From Flavobacteriaceae bacterium (GTDB taxonomy: Bacteria; Bacteroidota; Bacteroidia; Flavobacteriales; Flavobacteriaceae), in assembly GCA_013042255.1 (NCBI GenBank), contig JABDQK010000118.1, positions 1 to 9,535 of the forward strand: DNA of 9,535 bases. The letters run 5' to 3'. The notes under the pieces are model-generated. The model was given only the letters and a program-made list of their open reading frames with translations. It was not told the DNA's origin and did not search any database. Below, one piece after another: positions 1-6,631 of the stretch (positions are counted from its first letter, which is position 1; each line of letters starts with the position of its first letter). Both the position numbers and the translations under genes were made by a program.

Positions 1-1043
1 ATGTCTTCAACCTGGGCTTTGTACTTGCTTTTCTCCAATAATGCCGTACTGAATGTCCCTTTTATAATTTCAGTTTCATGCTCCATAAATACCCGGGTTG
101 CATCCTGGATAAGCGTACTGATCGCCAGTGCCCTGAGATAACTCAGGCGATCTTCCATATGGGCCAGTCGGTGATATTTCTTGGTGTCTATCCTGTCCTT
201 TACCAGTTTGATCAGGTATTCCAGGGCGTAGTCCTCGGGGATTAGTCCCAGGTTGATCCCGTCTTCAAAGTCGATGATGGTATAGCAAATATCATCTGCC
301 GCTTCCACCAGGAATGTGAGGGGATGTCTTGAAAAACTCCCCGGTTGTTCCCTGCTGAGCAGGCCTAGTTCATCTGCGACCTCTCGGAAAAATTCCGTGT
401 TCGCCTGGAAACAGGCAAATTTTTTGTCAGCGATATGGGATGTTGGTTTTTTGGGCAGGGATTCTTTGGGGTATTTTAAAAAGGCACCAAGGGTAGCATA
501 GCTAAGCCTGAGTCCTCCTTCCACCCCTTCACGGGATTCTGTAAGTATCTTAAACCCATTGGCATTTCCCTCAAAGTCTACCAGGTCCTGGTATTCCTTT
601 TCACTGAGGTCTTTTTTATAGGCCACTCCGGGACCGGCCTGAAAAAATTCGCCAATCGCCTTTTCCCCGCTGTGTCCGAAGGGTGGGTTCCCTATATCGT
701 GGGCCAAAGCCGCGGCCGCTACAATAGCTCCAAAATCATTGAATTGATATCCATGAACCTGGTTTAAATGGGGATAGCGTGAAAGAATTTCCTTTCCTGC
801 GCTTCTTCCAAGGCTACGTCCTACCACGGAAACCTCAAGACTATGGGTAAGGCGAGTATGAACAAAATCTGTTTTTGATAAGGGGATGACCTGGGTTTTA
901 TCCTGCAAGCTTCTGAAAGCAGAAGAAAATATTATCCTGTCATAGTCTACCTCGAAGCCGAGACGGGTTTCGTCCTGTTCCTTCCGAAGTCGTTTATGAG
1001 TATCGCCAAAGCGGCGCAAAGAGAGGAGTTGTTCCCAGTTCAT
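1..1043 (-). CDS. dgt: Deoxyguanosinetriphosphate triphosphohydrolase (dGTPase), C-terminus cut by window edge
   Basis: HD-superfamily dGTPase, which in this family hydrolyses dGTP to deoxyguanosine and triphosphate in the cytoplasm and so affects dNTP pools. The ATG (complement of 1041-1043) opens MNWEQLLSLRRFGDTHKR, the usual start of the Bacteroidota form; 347 codons are visible and the frame is still open at base 1. The metal-binding HD set is present: H67 in RLTHSLEV, H115-D116 in AHDIGNPPFGHSGE, and the late Asp in ADDICYTIIDFEDG (D250/D251). The N-terminal FRSLQDKTQV stretch (about 43-52) is also typical of dGTPases. Family members of this type usually have about 440-450 residues, so roughly the last 100 are outside the window. 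It diverges from the TonB receptor gene across 184 bp and is probably a housekeeping neighbour rather than part of the phosphate cluster. Identification is from remembered family motifs, with no search run. Confidence 0.95.
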   Translation of the reverse strand, partial: MNWEQLLSLRRFGDTHKRLRKEQDETRLGFEVDYDRIIFSSAFRSLQDKTQVIPLSKTDFVHTRLTHSLEVSVVGRSLGRSAGKEILSRYPHLNQVHGYQFNDFGAIVAAAALAHDIGNPPFGHSGEKAIGEFFQAGPGVAYKKDLSEKEYQDLVDFEGNANGFKILTESREGVEGGLRLSYATLGAFLKYPKESLPKKPTSHIADKKFACFQANTEFFREVADELGLLSREQPGSFSRHPLTFLVEAADDICYTIIDFEDGINLGLIPEDYALEYLIKLVKDRIDTKKYHRLAHMEDRLSYLRALAISTLIQDATRVFMEHETEIIKGTFSTALLEKSKYKAQVED

Positions 1044-1106
1044 CCTTCAAATTTCCCGCAAGATACTACTTTCATTTATCCCACAGGGAGGGATTTATCA
1101 CCAGTC

Positions 1107-1161
1107 ATAACCTTTACTTAATGTGCTAACATTAATGTAACCTTTAATAAATAAATCTTTA
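1107..1161 (+). promoter_or_regulatory. Putative tandem Pho-like boxes and promoter of the TonB receptor operon
   Basis: Two pairs of TTAACA-like hexamers, each pair with an 11-bp period: ATAACC (1107-1112) with TTAATG (1118-1123), and CTAACA (1126-1131) with GTAACC (1137-1142). A degenerate -7-like element AATCTTTA lies at 1154-1161, 17 bp after the start of the last hexamer, against 15 bp in the two clearer promoters of this window. The hexamers diverge more from TTAACA than the porin box does, so this is supported mainly by the period and by similarity to the other sites. A regulator of the PhoB/PhoP (OmpR) type is the inferred binder. Confidence 0.45.
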
Positions 1162-1227
1162 ACTCTGGAATAACATGGCCTTTACCCACTCCCCCGTTCT
1201 TTGCACCGTGATTTGAAAAAAAAATCA

Positions 1228-4098
1228 ATGAAACAATTATTTATAGCCTTCATTCTTTTATTTACAGCATCGTTATATGCTCAAAGCACAGGAAGCATTG
1301 CTGGTAAGCTTGGTGATAAGGAAATGAACAATGAGCCCCTGGCATTCGCCAATGTGTTGGTCAAGGGCACTACCAAGGGAACAACATCAGATTTTGATGG
1401 CTTATATGAAATATCAAATCTGGAACCGGGGATTTACACCCTGGTTTTTACATTTCTTGGCTACGAAACTTTAGAAATACCAAACGTGTTGGTAGAAGCC
1501 GGGAAGGTAACTGAGGTTAATACTGAACTTGGTGCAGGCAGCGTTTCACTGAATGAAGTGGTCCTGATCACAACGGCTTCTAAAGACTCTGAGGTTGCTT
1601 TATTACTAGACCAGAAAAAAGCAGTTGAAATTAGGGAAGCAATCGGCGCCGAAGCCCTTACTAAAAAAGGGATCGATGATGCGGCCGCAGCGGTGGCACA
1701 AATTGCCGGGATTTCAAAACAACAGGGATCAAGCGATGTCTATGTCAGGGGCTTGGGCGACCGATATCAGAATACTACTATGAATGGTTTGGCCCTCCCG
1801 TCAAATAATGTAAATAAAAAGAATATAGACCTCGACATATTTTCCTCAAGCATTATTGAAAATATTTCTGTAAGTAAAGCATATACTCCTTCCTTTTACG
1901 GTGATTTTTCCGCCGGGAATGTGAACATTGATTCCAAGGAATATACCGGTGAAGGATACCTGGAGGTATCCCTGGGTTCAGGATTAAATTCGAATGCCCT
2001 GGGAACCGATTTCGTAACCAGTGAAGGGACTAGTTTCTTTGGATTTTACAACCGTTATGACAACGATCCTTTTGCTGTTGTTCTTTCACATGGCGTAGAT
2101 CCTGAATCTGATTATAATCCCATTAATATTTCAGGCGCTATCGAAGGAGGATATTCCTTCAACCTCAACGAGGAATCAAGACTTAGCTTTTTCGGGATGG
2201 CAAGTTTCGGCAATGGATTTGAATTTCTGGAAGGTCCGGCTTTGGATTTTACCAACGACATCAAAGTGCGTTTCCCTCTGGTAAACGAATACACCTATAG
2301 CACCACCACAACGGCTATGGGAAATATTACTTATAGAATTGATAATGATCACAAATTAAAATTCAGCTCTCTTTTTGTCAACAGTGCAAGAGACGCTGTG
2401 GGATATTATGGTATCGGAGGAAATGGTTTTAACCGAGATGGCTTTAGTAACAATGGGGATGGCGGATACTTTCAGTTAAATGTGCAGTTTAATCAGGACA
2501 TGATTTTTGTCAATCAATTAAACGGGAACCACACTTTCCAGGACGACTGGGAACTAGACTGGGGAATTGGATTTAACAAGGTTTTTTCGGATGAGCCGGA
2601 CAGAAAGCGTATTTCTCTGGAAGACTACCAGTTTGCCCTTGATGGCGATCCCAATACAAATCCCATCTTCTATGACAACATCGCCTTTGACAACCAGCGG
2701 TTTTTCCAGAGCATTGAAGACGATGAACTGAGTAGCTACATTAACCTATCCAAAAAAGTATCTGAAAAGGTATCCCTGAACTTCGGCTACAACGGGAGGC
2801 GAAAAGAAAGAAGGTTCAACAACTGGCGATACGGATATCTCATCGCCGATAAAAATGCCAATCCCATTACCGATGTCAACAATTTTAATGATTTCTTCGA
2901 TGTGTCAAACATCAACATTCCACAGGGCAGCGGGCTATGGGATCTCTTTATAGTTAGAAATCCTCAGAATGTGGATATCGGTCGTTTAAACCGGCCACAG
3001 ATTTATGAGAATACCTACAAAGGAAATTTAGATATTCATGCCGTTTATGCCACTGCCGAATTAAATCTCAGTGACAAATGGTTACTAATCCCAGGCTTCC
3101 GTGTGGAATCTTACAAACAAGGGATCGTGTACGATGTGATTAACCCGGTTCCTACGGATCCTGGAGTCAGGAATGCCTATGAAAATATCTATCTCCCGAG
3201 TTTAAACCTGCGTTACGCCCTTAATGAAGATACCAATCTGCGCTTCTCCTTTAGCAAAACAGCATCCTTCCCGGAATTCAAGGAAGCTGCCAATTTTGTT
3301 TACGAAGGTGTGGTGCAAAGGGTAGGTGGAAACCCCGACCTTCTGGGAAAACCAGATGGAACCGGCCCTATTTTTTCTGAAATCTATAATTATGATCTCA
3401 AATACGAATGGTTCCCAAACAGAGGGGAACTCATTTCTGTCGCTGCTTTTGCAAAGACCATTAATGATCCTGTAAACCGGGTAGTTGCAACTGATGCTAC
3501 GGGTAATCAGCGCTACTTCAGAACAGGAGATCAGGCTAAAGTATACGGGCTTGAATTGGAGGTGAGAAAGAACATCATCAATGATTCTAATGAAAATGCC
3601 ATCTTGTCCTTTGGTGCGAATGCAGCATATACTCACACCGAACAGGATTTAAAAACCGTTTCTACAACAGAGGGATTTACATTTGGCACCTCATTCGCTG
3701 ACAGAACCAGGGAGGAACTGGAAGGAGCCTCCCCCGTTATTGTGAATGCAGATATTAATTATAGTCCCGTGATTGGGAAGTACAAGCCTTCGGCCTCTCT
3801 GGCATTCTCATATTTCGCAGACCGCATCTTTGCCATTGGGAGTGGGAACCTTGGGAATATGGTCGAAAAATCTGTTCCAACACTCAATTTTGTCTGGAGA
3901 AATTCAATTGGAGAGCATATTGAAGCAAATTTCAGCGCCATGAATTTACTCAATCCGAATATATCCCTAATTAGGGAAAACACCGGTGTTGAAGATAACA
4001 ATCCCTTGATTCAGGGCTTTGTTGAGGACGGCAATGTAATCTTACGCGAGTTCAAAAGAGGAGTAAATATTGGACTCACCCTTAAATATAAATTCTAA
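1228..4098 (+). CDS. TonB-dependent outer-membrane receptor with N-terminal carboxypeptidase-regulatory-like domain
   Basis: A 22-stranded-barrel type importer energised by TonB/ExbBD at the outer membrane; substrate not determinable from sequence, phosphate or a phosphorylated compound being suggested by context. ATG at 1228 (956 aa) is preferred over an in-frame TTG at 1201 because it starts directly with a signal peptide (about 1-18, ending SLYAQ). Domains in order: CarboxypepD_reg-like fold about 22-104, a TonB-box-like stretch SLNEVVLITT about 107-116, plug about 128-237 with VYVRGLGDRYQNTTMNGL, then the barrel ending in LTLKYKF with the terminal Phe expected of outer-membrane barrels. 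It is not an obvious SusC/RagA protein and no SusD follows. The next gene, a lipoprotein, starts 21 bp downstream with no terminator between, so the two are probably one operon. Pho-like repeats upstream suggest induction under phosphate limitation. Its N-terminal domain is duplicated as a separate gene at 5458. Confidence 0.93.
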   Translation: MKQLFIAFILLFTASLYAQSTGSIAGKLGDKEMNNEPLAFANVLVKGTTKGTTSDFDGLYEISNLEPGIYTLVFTFLGYETLEIPNVLVEAGKVTEVNTELGAGSVSLNEVVLITTASKDSEVALLLDQKKAVEIREAIGAEALTKKGIDDAAAAVAQIAGISKQQGSSDVYVRGLGDRYQNTTMNGLALPSNNVNKKNIDLDIFSSSIIENISVSKAYTPSFYGDFSAGNVNIDSKEYTGEGYLEVSLGSGLNSNALGTDFVTSEGTSFFGFYNRYDNDPFAVVLSHGVDPESDYNPINISGAIEGGYSFNLNEESRLSFFGMASFGNGFEFLEGPALDFTNDIKVRFPLVNEYTYSTTTTAMGNITYRIDNDHKLKFSSLFVNSARDAVGYYGIGGNGFNRDGFSNNGDGGYFQLNVQFNQDMIFVNQLNGNHTFQDDWELDWGIGFNKVFSDEPDRKRISLEDYQFALDGDPNTNPIFYDNIAFDNQRFFQSIEDDELSSYINLSKKVSEKVSLNFGYNGRRKERRFNNWRYGYLIADKNANPITDVNNFNDFFDVSNINIPQGSGLWDLFIVRNPQNVDIGRLNRPQIYENTYKGNLDIHAVYATAELNLSDKWLLIPGFRVESYKQGIVYDVINPVPTDPGVRNAYENIYLPSLNLRYALNEDTNLRFSFSKTASFPEFKEAANFVYEGVVQRVGGNPDLLGKPDGTGPIFSEIYNYDLKYEWFPNRGELISVAAFAKTINDPVNRVVATDATGNQRYFRTGDQAKVYGLELEVRKNIINDSNENAILSFGANAAYTHTEQDLKTVSTTEGFTFGTSFADRTREELEGASPVIVNADINYSPVIGKYKPSASLAFSYFADRIFAIGSGNLGNMVEKSVPTLNFVWRNSIGEHIEANFSAMNLLNPNISLIRENTGVEDNNPLIQGFVEDGNVILREFKRGVNIGLTLKYKF

Positions 4099-4119
4099 TT
4101 ATTTTTTAAACTATAAACA

Positions 4120-5313
4120 ATGAAAAACAAATTATTATTCTTAGGAATCGTTGCTTCCCTTCTGATTGCATGCGAAAGTGATGATACTGCCGATATTATT
4201 ATTACCGATAATAGTGTAACTAACAATATCACAAATTCAGGTGGTAATGAACCTGGTTCTACTACTGAAAATCTGAGTGGGGTCTACACCGAAGATCTTA
4301 CACTAGATCCTGAGGTTGATTACGTAATTACCGGACCTGTATTGATGGCTTCAGGAACTACCTTGACAATTCCTGCAGGAATGACCATTAAAGCACAACC
4401 AGTTGGCGTCAATGCTTATATAGCCATACAACAAGGAGCGATGATCAGTGCAGTTGGTTCAGCATCCAGTCCTATTGTTCTGACTTCCAATGCAAGTAGT
4501 CCAGCCTCAGGTGACTGGGGAGGATTAGTCATTTGCGGTTCTGCTCCTATCAATTCAACCGCCGATGGTTCATCAGACACTTCCACTTCTGAAATAGGCG
4601 GACTTTCTTATGGCGGTAATATTCCTGCAGATGATTCTGGATCTATTCAATACATGCGTATCGAATATGCAGGGGGAGCAATTGATGGAAATGCCGAGTT
4701 GAACGGACTCTCTTTGTACGCCGTTGGCAATGGAACAACGATAGATTATGTACAAGTCTTTGAAGGCTCTGACGATGGCATTGAATTTTTTGGAGGAACC
4801 GTAAATGCCAGCCATATTGCAGTTGTGAATGCTGAAGATGACTCCATTGACTGGACGGAAGGTTTTATAGGAGCGCTGACAGATGTTTATGTGCAGCATG
4901 GAGTATCACATGACAAAGCCTTTGAATGTGATGGGTACAATACCGACTTCAGCAACGAAGGTGGTTATTTCTCAGCGCCTGATGTCACCAATGTGACTAT
5001 AATAGGTGCCAATGACGGAAGTGAAGCAATTAGACTAAGAGCAGGAACCCAGGGTCTATTCACTAATTTGGTAATAACCGATTTTGATGAAGCTTTTGAC
5101 CTCGATGGTGACACGGGAGATAATCCAACCGGACAGGGTGTTATCGATGGCTTACTCAATGTTTCTGACGTAACTTTCAACAACGTCGTCACAAAACTGA
5201 AAAACGATACCGGATTTACTTTTACGGAAGGTGATTTTATTAGTGGAGATGGCGATGGCACGGGAACCGACGTTGCAAGCTGGGGTGCCGGCTGGACGGT
5301 AGGCATAAATTAA
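4120..5313 (+). CDS. Acidic beta-helix-type lipoprotein, partner of the TonB receptor
   Basis: 397-aa predicted lipoprotein of unknown function. The signal peptide ends in the lipobox LIAC (C18) and is followed by ESDD; acidic residues just after the cysteine are known to promote surface export of lipoproteins in Bacteroidota, so exposure on the cell surface is likely. After a low-complexity N/T/S/G linker (about 25-55) comes a repetitive Gly/Asp/Val/Thr-rich region with right-handed beta-helix character: GDWGGLVICG (131-140), NGLSLYAVGNGTTIDYVQV (about 195-213), DDGIEFFGG (218-226), EDDSIDW (239-245), EAIRLRAGT (about 304-312). I recognise this pattern from uncharacterised secreted Bacteroidota proteins; it is not SusD-like. 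A hand count gives about 55 Asp/Glu against about 7 Lys/Arg in the mature part. Two cysteines, C139 and C270, could pair. Asp-rich loops DLDGDTGDN (327-335) and DGDGTGTD (377-384) resemble calcium-binding turns. It sits 21 bp after the receptor gene and before a terminator, so it probably acts as the receptor's surface partner. Confidence 0.85.
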   Translation: MKNKLLFLGIVASLLIACESDDTADIIITDNSVTNNITNSGGNEPGSTTENLSGVYTEDLTLDPEVDYVITGPVLMASGTTLTIPAGMTIKAQPVGVNAYIAIQQGAMISAVGSASSPIVLTSNASSPASGDWGGLVICGSAPINSTADGSSDTSTSEIGGLSYGGNIPADDSGSIQYMRIEYAGGAIDGNAELNGLSLYAVGNGTTIDYVQVFEGSDDGIEFFGGTVNASHIAVVNAEDDSIDWTEGFIGALTDVYVQHGVSHDKAFECDGYNTDFSNEGGYFSAPDVTNVTIIGANDGSEAIRLRAGTQGLFTNLVITDFDEAFDLDGDTGDNPTGQGVIDGLLNVSDVTFNNVVTKLKNDTGFTFTEGDFISGDGDGTGTDVASWGAGWTVGIN

Positions 5314-5341
5314 AAGAGATTACTACTTAAAGTCATAACAC

Positions 5342-5372
5342 AAAAAAGCCCTGGCAAGCAGGGCTTTTTTTT
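5342..5372 (+). terminator. Rho-independent terminator of the receptor-lipoprotein operon
   Basis: Stem GCCCTG (5348-5353) pairs with CAGGGC (5359-5364) around the loop GCAAG, flanked by six A and followed by eight T (5365-5372). It lies 29 bp after the lipoprotein stop and separates this operon from the small gene at 5458. The A tract opposite the T tract means it may also work weakly on the other strand. Confidence 0.93.
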
Positions 5373-5403
5373 GCTTTTATAATTACCGAATTTTAATCTG
5401 AAG

Positions 5404-5437
5404 GTAACATTAGTTTTACATTCCCGACTTTCCTTTG
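5404..5437 (+). promoter_or_regulatory. Putative Pho-like box and -7 element of the small domain protein
   Basis: GTAACA (5404-5409) and TTTACA (5415-5420) form a direct repeat with 11-bp period, the layout of PhoB/PhoP sites. TTCCTTTG at 5430-5437 matches the Bacteroidota -7 consensus TANNTTTG at all but one defined position. The second hexamer starts exactly 15 bp before this element, the same spacing as in the porin promoter. Transcription would start near 5444, giving a leader of about 14 nt before the ATG at 5458. The site assignment is inference from pattern and context. Confidence 0.55.
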
Positions 5438-5457
5438 CAACTGTAAAATGATATCTA

Positions 5458-5859
5458 ATGAAAAATGCCTTCTTACTGAGTCTGTTTCTTTTTACTGTAG
5501 CCCTTTATGCCCAGGAACACGGTAGTATTTCAGGCAACATAATGGATAATGAGCTTTATAATGAACCTCTTGTATTTGCAAATATTGAATTGAAAAACAC
5601 TTCATTTCAAACTCAAACTAACTTTAGGGGAAATTTTGAAATAGAAGGAATAACGCCAGGTTCGTATACCTTAATAGTACGATATCCCGGTTATGAGTCC
5701 CTTGAATTACACCTTCTTGTTAAACAGAATGAGATAACCAGGATCCATAAAGAGCTATCTGCGATAAAGATAAACCTAATTGACTTAATCTCGGAGGAGA
5801 CGCGAAAAGACGAGCTTGGTATAAAGATAACTGCCAACTTAAGACAGGGCAGGAAGTAA
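5458..5859 (+). CDS. Small secreted protein: stand-alone carboxypeptidase-regulatory-like (CarboxypepD_reg) domain, copy of the receptor N-domain
   Basis: 133-aa protein with a signal peptide (about 1-18, ending ALYAQ) and a single beta-sandwich domain of the carboxypeptidase regulatory-like type (about 22-104). By hand alignment without gaps about 40 of the first 83 residues equal those of the TonB receptor encoded at 1228, including the signal peptide, GSIxG, NEPLxFAN, PGxYTL and GYExLE. The similarity seems to fade into the receptor's TonB-box region (LIDLISEETRKDE against LNEVVLITTASKDSE) and then the protein ends; plug and barrel are absent. It has its own promoter-like region and a terminator 21 bp after the stop, with no barrel remnant downstream, so it looks like a compact gene rather than the stump of a broken receptor. 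It is probably periplasmic or membrane-associated. The function is unknown; possibilities are a partner or competitor for TonB or for the receptor's own N-domain, or a neutral duplicate. Confidence 0.82.
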   Translation: MKNAFLLSLFLFTVALYAQEHGSISGNIMDNELYNEPLVFANIELKNTSFQTQTNFRGNFEIEGITPGSYTLIVRYPGYESLELHLLVKQNEITRIHKELSAIKINLIDLISEETRKDELGIKITANLRQGRK

Positions 5860-5880
5860 TTTGAAGTAACAGATGCAAAT

Positions 5881-5909
5881 AAAACATCCCGCGATTGGCG
5901 GGATGTTTT
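5881..5909. terminator. Bidirectional terminator between convergent genes
   Basis: A perfect 12-bp inverted repeat, AAAACATCCCGC (5881-5892) and GCGGGATGTTTT (5898-5909), with loop GATTG. It lies 21 bp after the stop of the plus-strand gene ending at 5859 and 22 bp after the stop of the minus-strand gene ending at 5932. The A/T flanks give a U tract for both transcripts, so it probably ends both. Confidence 0.92.
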
Positions 5910-5931
5910 GTTTTAATAAAAATTGATATTG

Positions 5932-6291
5932 TTAGTGATTGTCGACTAAGCGATTTTTGTTTTTTACTCCATCAATACTGGCAATTGCATTTTTACTATA
6001 TTCCACTTCCTTTACGGAATCTCCCAACCAAAAATACCATATGCCTGTCCTTTGACCATTTAAATATGACCCCCTGGAGATTTTTTCTCCCTGATCATTG
6101 TAACTCACCCATTCCCCATGCAGCTCACCTTCTAAATTAAATGTGCCTTCCTGACTTACCAAGCCATTATCGTGATATTCCGTTACTTCTATCAGGTTAG
6201 TCTCCTTGTTCAATTTCTGTTCCCTGTCTTTTTGGCTATAAACAACAGACGTTGTTATACATATGACAAGAAGTAAGATTAATTTTTTCAT
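5932..6291 (-). CDS. Small secreted MORN-variant repeat protein (YwqK-like fold family)
   Basis: 119-aa protein with a signal peptide (about 1-19, ending VVYSQ) followed by two MORN_2-type repeats, about 38-61 (EYHDNGLVSQEGTF, GELHGEW) and 64-88 (YNDQGEKISRGSYLNGQRTGIW). Such short secreted MORN proteins are common in flavobacteria. Database names such as 'YwqK family antitoxin' or 'nicotinic acid mononucleotide adenylyltransferase' attached to them are not supported by any visible catalytic motif. No toxin gene lies beside it. Gene order is convergent with the small domain gene at 5458, with a shared terminator, and divergent from the porin. I cannot assign a function; periplasmic or cell-surface location is likely. 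Confidence 0.85.
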   Translation of the reverse strand: MKKLILLLVICITTSVVYSQKDREQKLNKETNLIEVTEYHDNGLVSQEGTFNLEGELHGEWVSYNDQGEKISRGSYLNGQRTGIWYFWLGDSVKEVEYSKNAIASIDGVKNKNRLVDNH

Positions 6292-6313
6292 GCTATTACT
6301 ATTTAACTTCCAA

Positions 6314-6344
6314 TAAAGATAATTCGTTATTAACTTTAATTCAA
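6314..6344 (-). promoter_or_regulatory. Candidate promoter of the MORN-repeat gene
   Basis: Read on the minus strand, TTG (complement of 6342-6344) is followed after 20 nt by TATCTTTA (complement of 6314-6321), which fits the Bacteroidota pattern TTG-N17..23-TANNTTTG except for the last base. Transcription would begin near 6307, about 16 nt before the start codon at 6291. The surrounding DNA is very AT-rich, so a chance match is possible. Confidence 0.4.
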
Positions 6345-6450
6345 CTTTTTGATTACAATTATTTTACATTAAAAACGTGACGACTTGAATATTAGTACGT
6401 TACAATATTTATTATTTTGTGTTTTAATGATTATTTAATATTTGAATTAC

Positions 6451-6586
6451 ATTTAAATCACAATTAATACGGTTCTTTACGAAGTAATTAATTACATTAA
6501 TTTTAGTTAATTCATAGATACGTATAGTTTTTGTCGACTAAGTATTTTGAATGCTAGGAACTGCCTTTGGCCAAGGCAGTTTTTTT
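6451..6586 (+). ncRNA. Candidate small RNA ending at the orphan terminator, with antisense match to the porin leader
   Basis: The terminator at 6559-6586 reads rightward, but no plus-strand gene precedes it, because the neighbour to the left is transcribed leftward. A transcript must therefore start between about 6300 and 6540. The best promoter-like match, TTTTG (6415-6419) and AATATTTG (6437-6444, one mismatch to TANNTTTG), would start near 6451 and give an RNA of about 136 nt without a plausible reading frame. Bases 6524-6537 of this RNA, shortly before the terminator hairpin, are perfectly complementary over 14 nt to 6635-6648 of the porin mRNA leader, 8-21 nt before its ATG. The 5' end is a guess; the 3' end is well supported. 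Confidence 0.33.
6559..6586 (+). terminator. Orphan rho-independent terminator
   Basis: Stem AACTGCCTT (6559-6567) pairs with AAGGCAGTT (6573-6581) around TGGCC, followed by T to 6586. The T tract is only on the plus strand, so it ends rightward transcription. The neighbouring gene to the left runs the other way, so this terminator has no visible client gene. It could alternatively shield the porin promoter from upstream transcription. Confidence 0.9.
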
Positions 6587-6597
6587 ATAAACTTAGA

Positions 6598-6631
6598 TTA
6601 ACATTTAGTTAACATGTAAGTCGTTTATTTG
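6598..6631 (+). promoter_or_regulatory. Pho-like box and -7 element of the porin gene
   Basis: Two perfect copies of TTAACAT at 6598-6604 and 6609-6615 with an 11-bp period. This equals the TT(A/C/T)ACA-N5-TT(A/C/T)ACA arrangement known for Bacillus PhoP and the general 11-bp direct-repeat form of PhoB boxes. The second hexamer starts 15 bp before TTTATTTG (6624-6631), a one-mismatch TANNTTTG element, so the box occupies the -35 region as at class II activated pho promoters. Transcription would start near 6638, leaving about 18 nt before the ATG at 6656. The downstream porin and phosphate permease make a phosphate-response regulator the natural candidate. Confidence 0.65.

Noticed and set aside
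1129..1138. 10-bp palindrome ACATTAATGT before the receptor gene
   Set aside because: It is explained by the overlap of the hexamer repeat units and is too short to call a separate operator.
1201..1227. In-frame TTG start extending the TonB receptor by nine residues
   Set aside because: The extension is Lys/Arg-rich and would bury the signal peptide; ATG at 1228 starts it directly and the predicted promoter leaves a normal leader.
3202..3636. 144-codon open frame on the minus strand
   Set aside because: It lies wholly inside the receptor barrel coding sequence and has no family features; it is an antisense shadow.
4120..5313. SusD-family assignment from its position after a TonB receptor
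   Set aside because: The sequence is beta-rich, Gly/Asp-rich and repetitive with none of the helical TPR-like features of SusD/RagB.
5895..6140. 81-codon plus-strand open frame over the terminator and MORN gene
   Set aside because: It is antisense to a MORN gene with recognisable repeats, begins inside a terminator loop and has no independent support.
5932..6291. Antitoxin function for the MORN-repeat gene
   Set aside because: The protein has a signal peptide, no toxin partner is adjacent, and the YwqK antitoxin label is inherited from repeat similarity only.
6352..6368. ATTACA/TTTACA pair with 11-bp period in the middle of the intergenic region
   Set aside because: No -7-like element at the right distance, and the surrounding AT-rich DNA gives such one-mismatch pairs readily; it could only matter if a transcript start is mapped near 6390.
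6484..6495. Perfect 12-bp palindrome GTAATTAATTAC
   Set aside because: Low-complexity AT palindrome with no second copy; chance is a sufficient explanation without operator evidence.
5939..6542. Direct repeats TTGTCGACTAAG as attachment sites of a mobile element carrying the MORN gene
   Set aside because: A 12-bp repeat is expected a few times in a window this size, one copy is inside the coding region, and there is no integrase or composition change.
6551..6601. Tiny plus-strand frame running through the orphan terminator
   Set aside because: Sixteen codons passing through the terminator hairpin and its T tract; more likely structural RNA than peptide.
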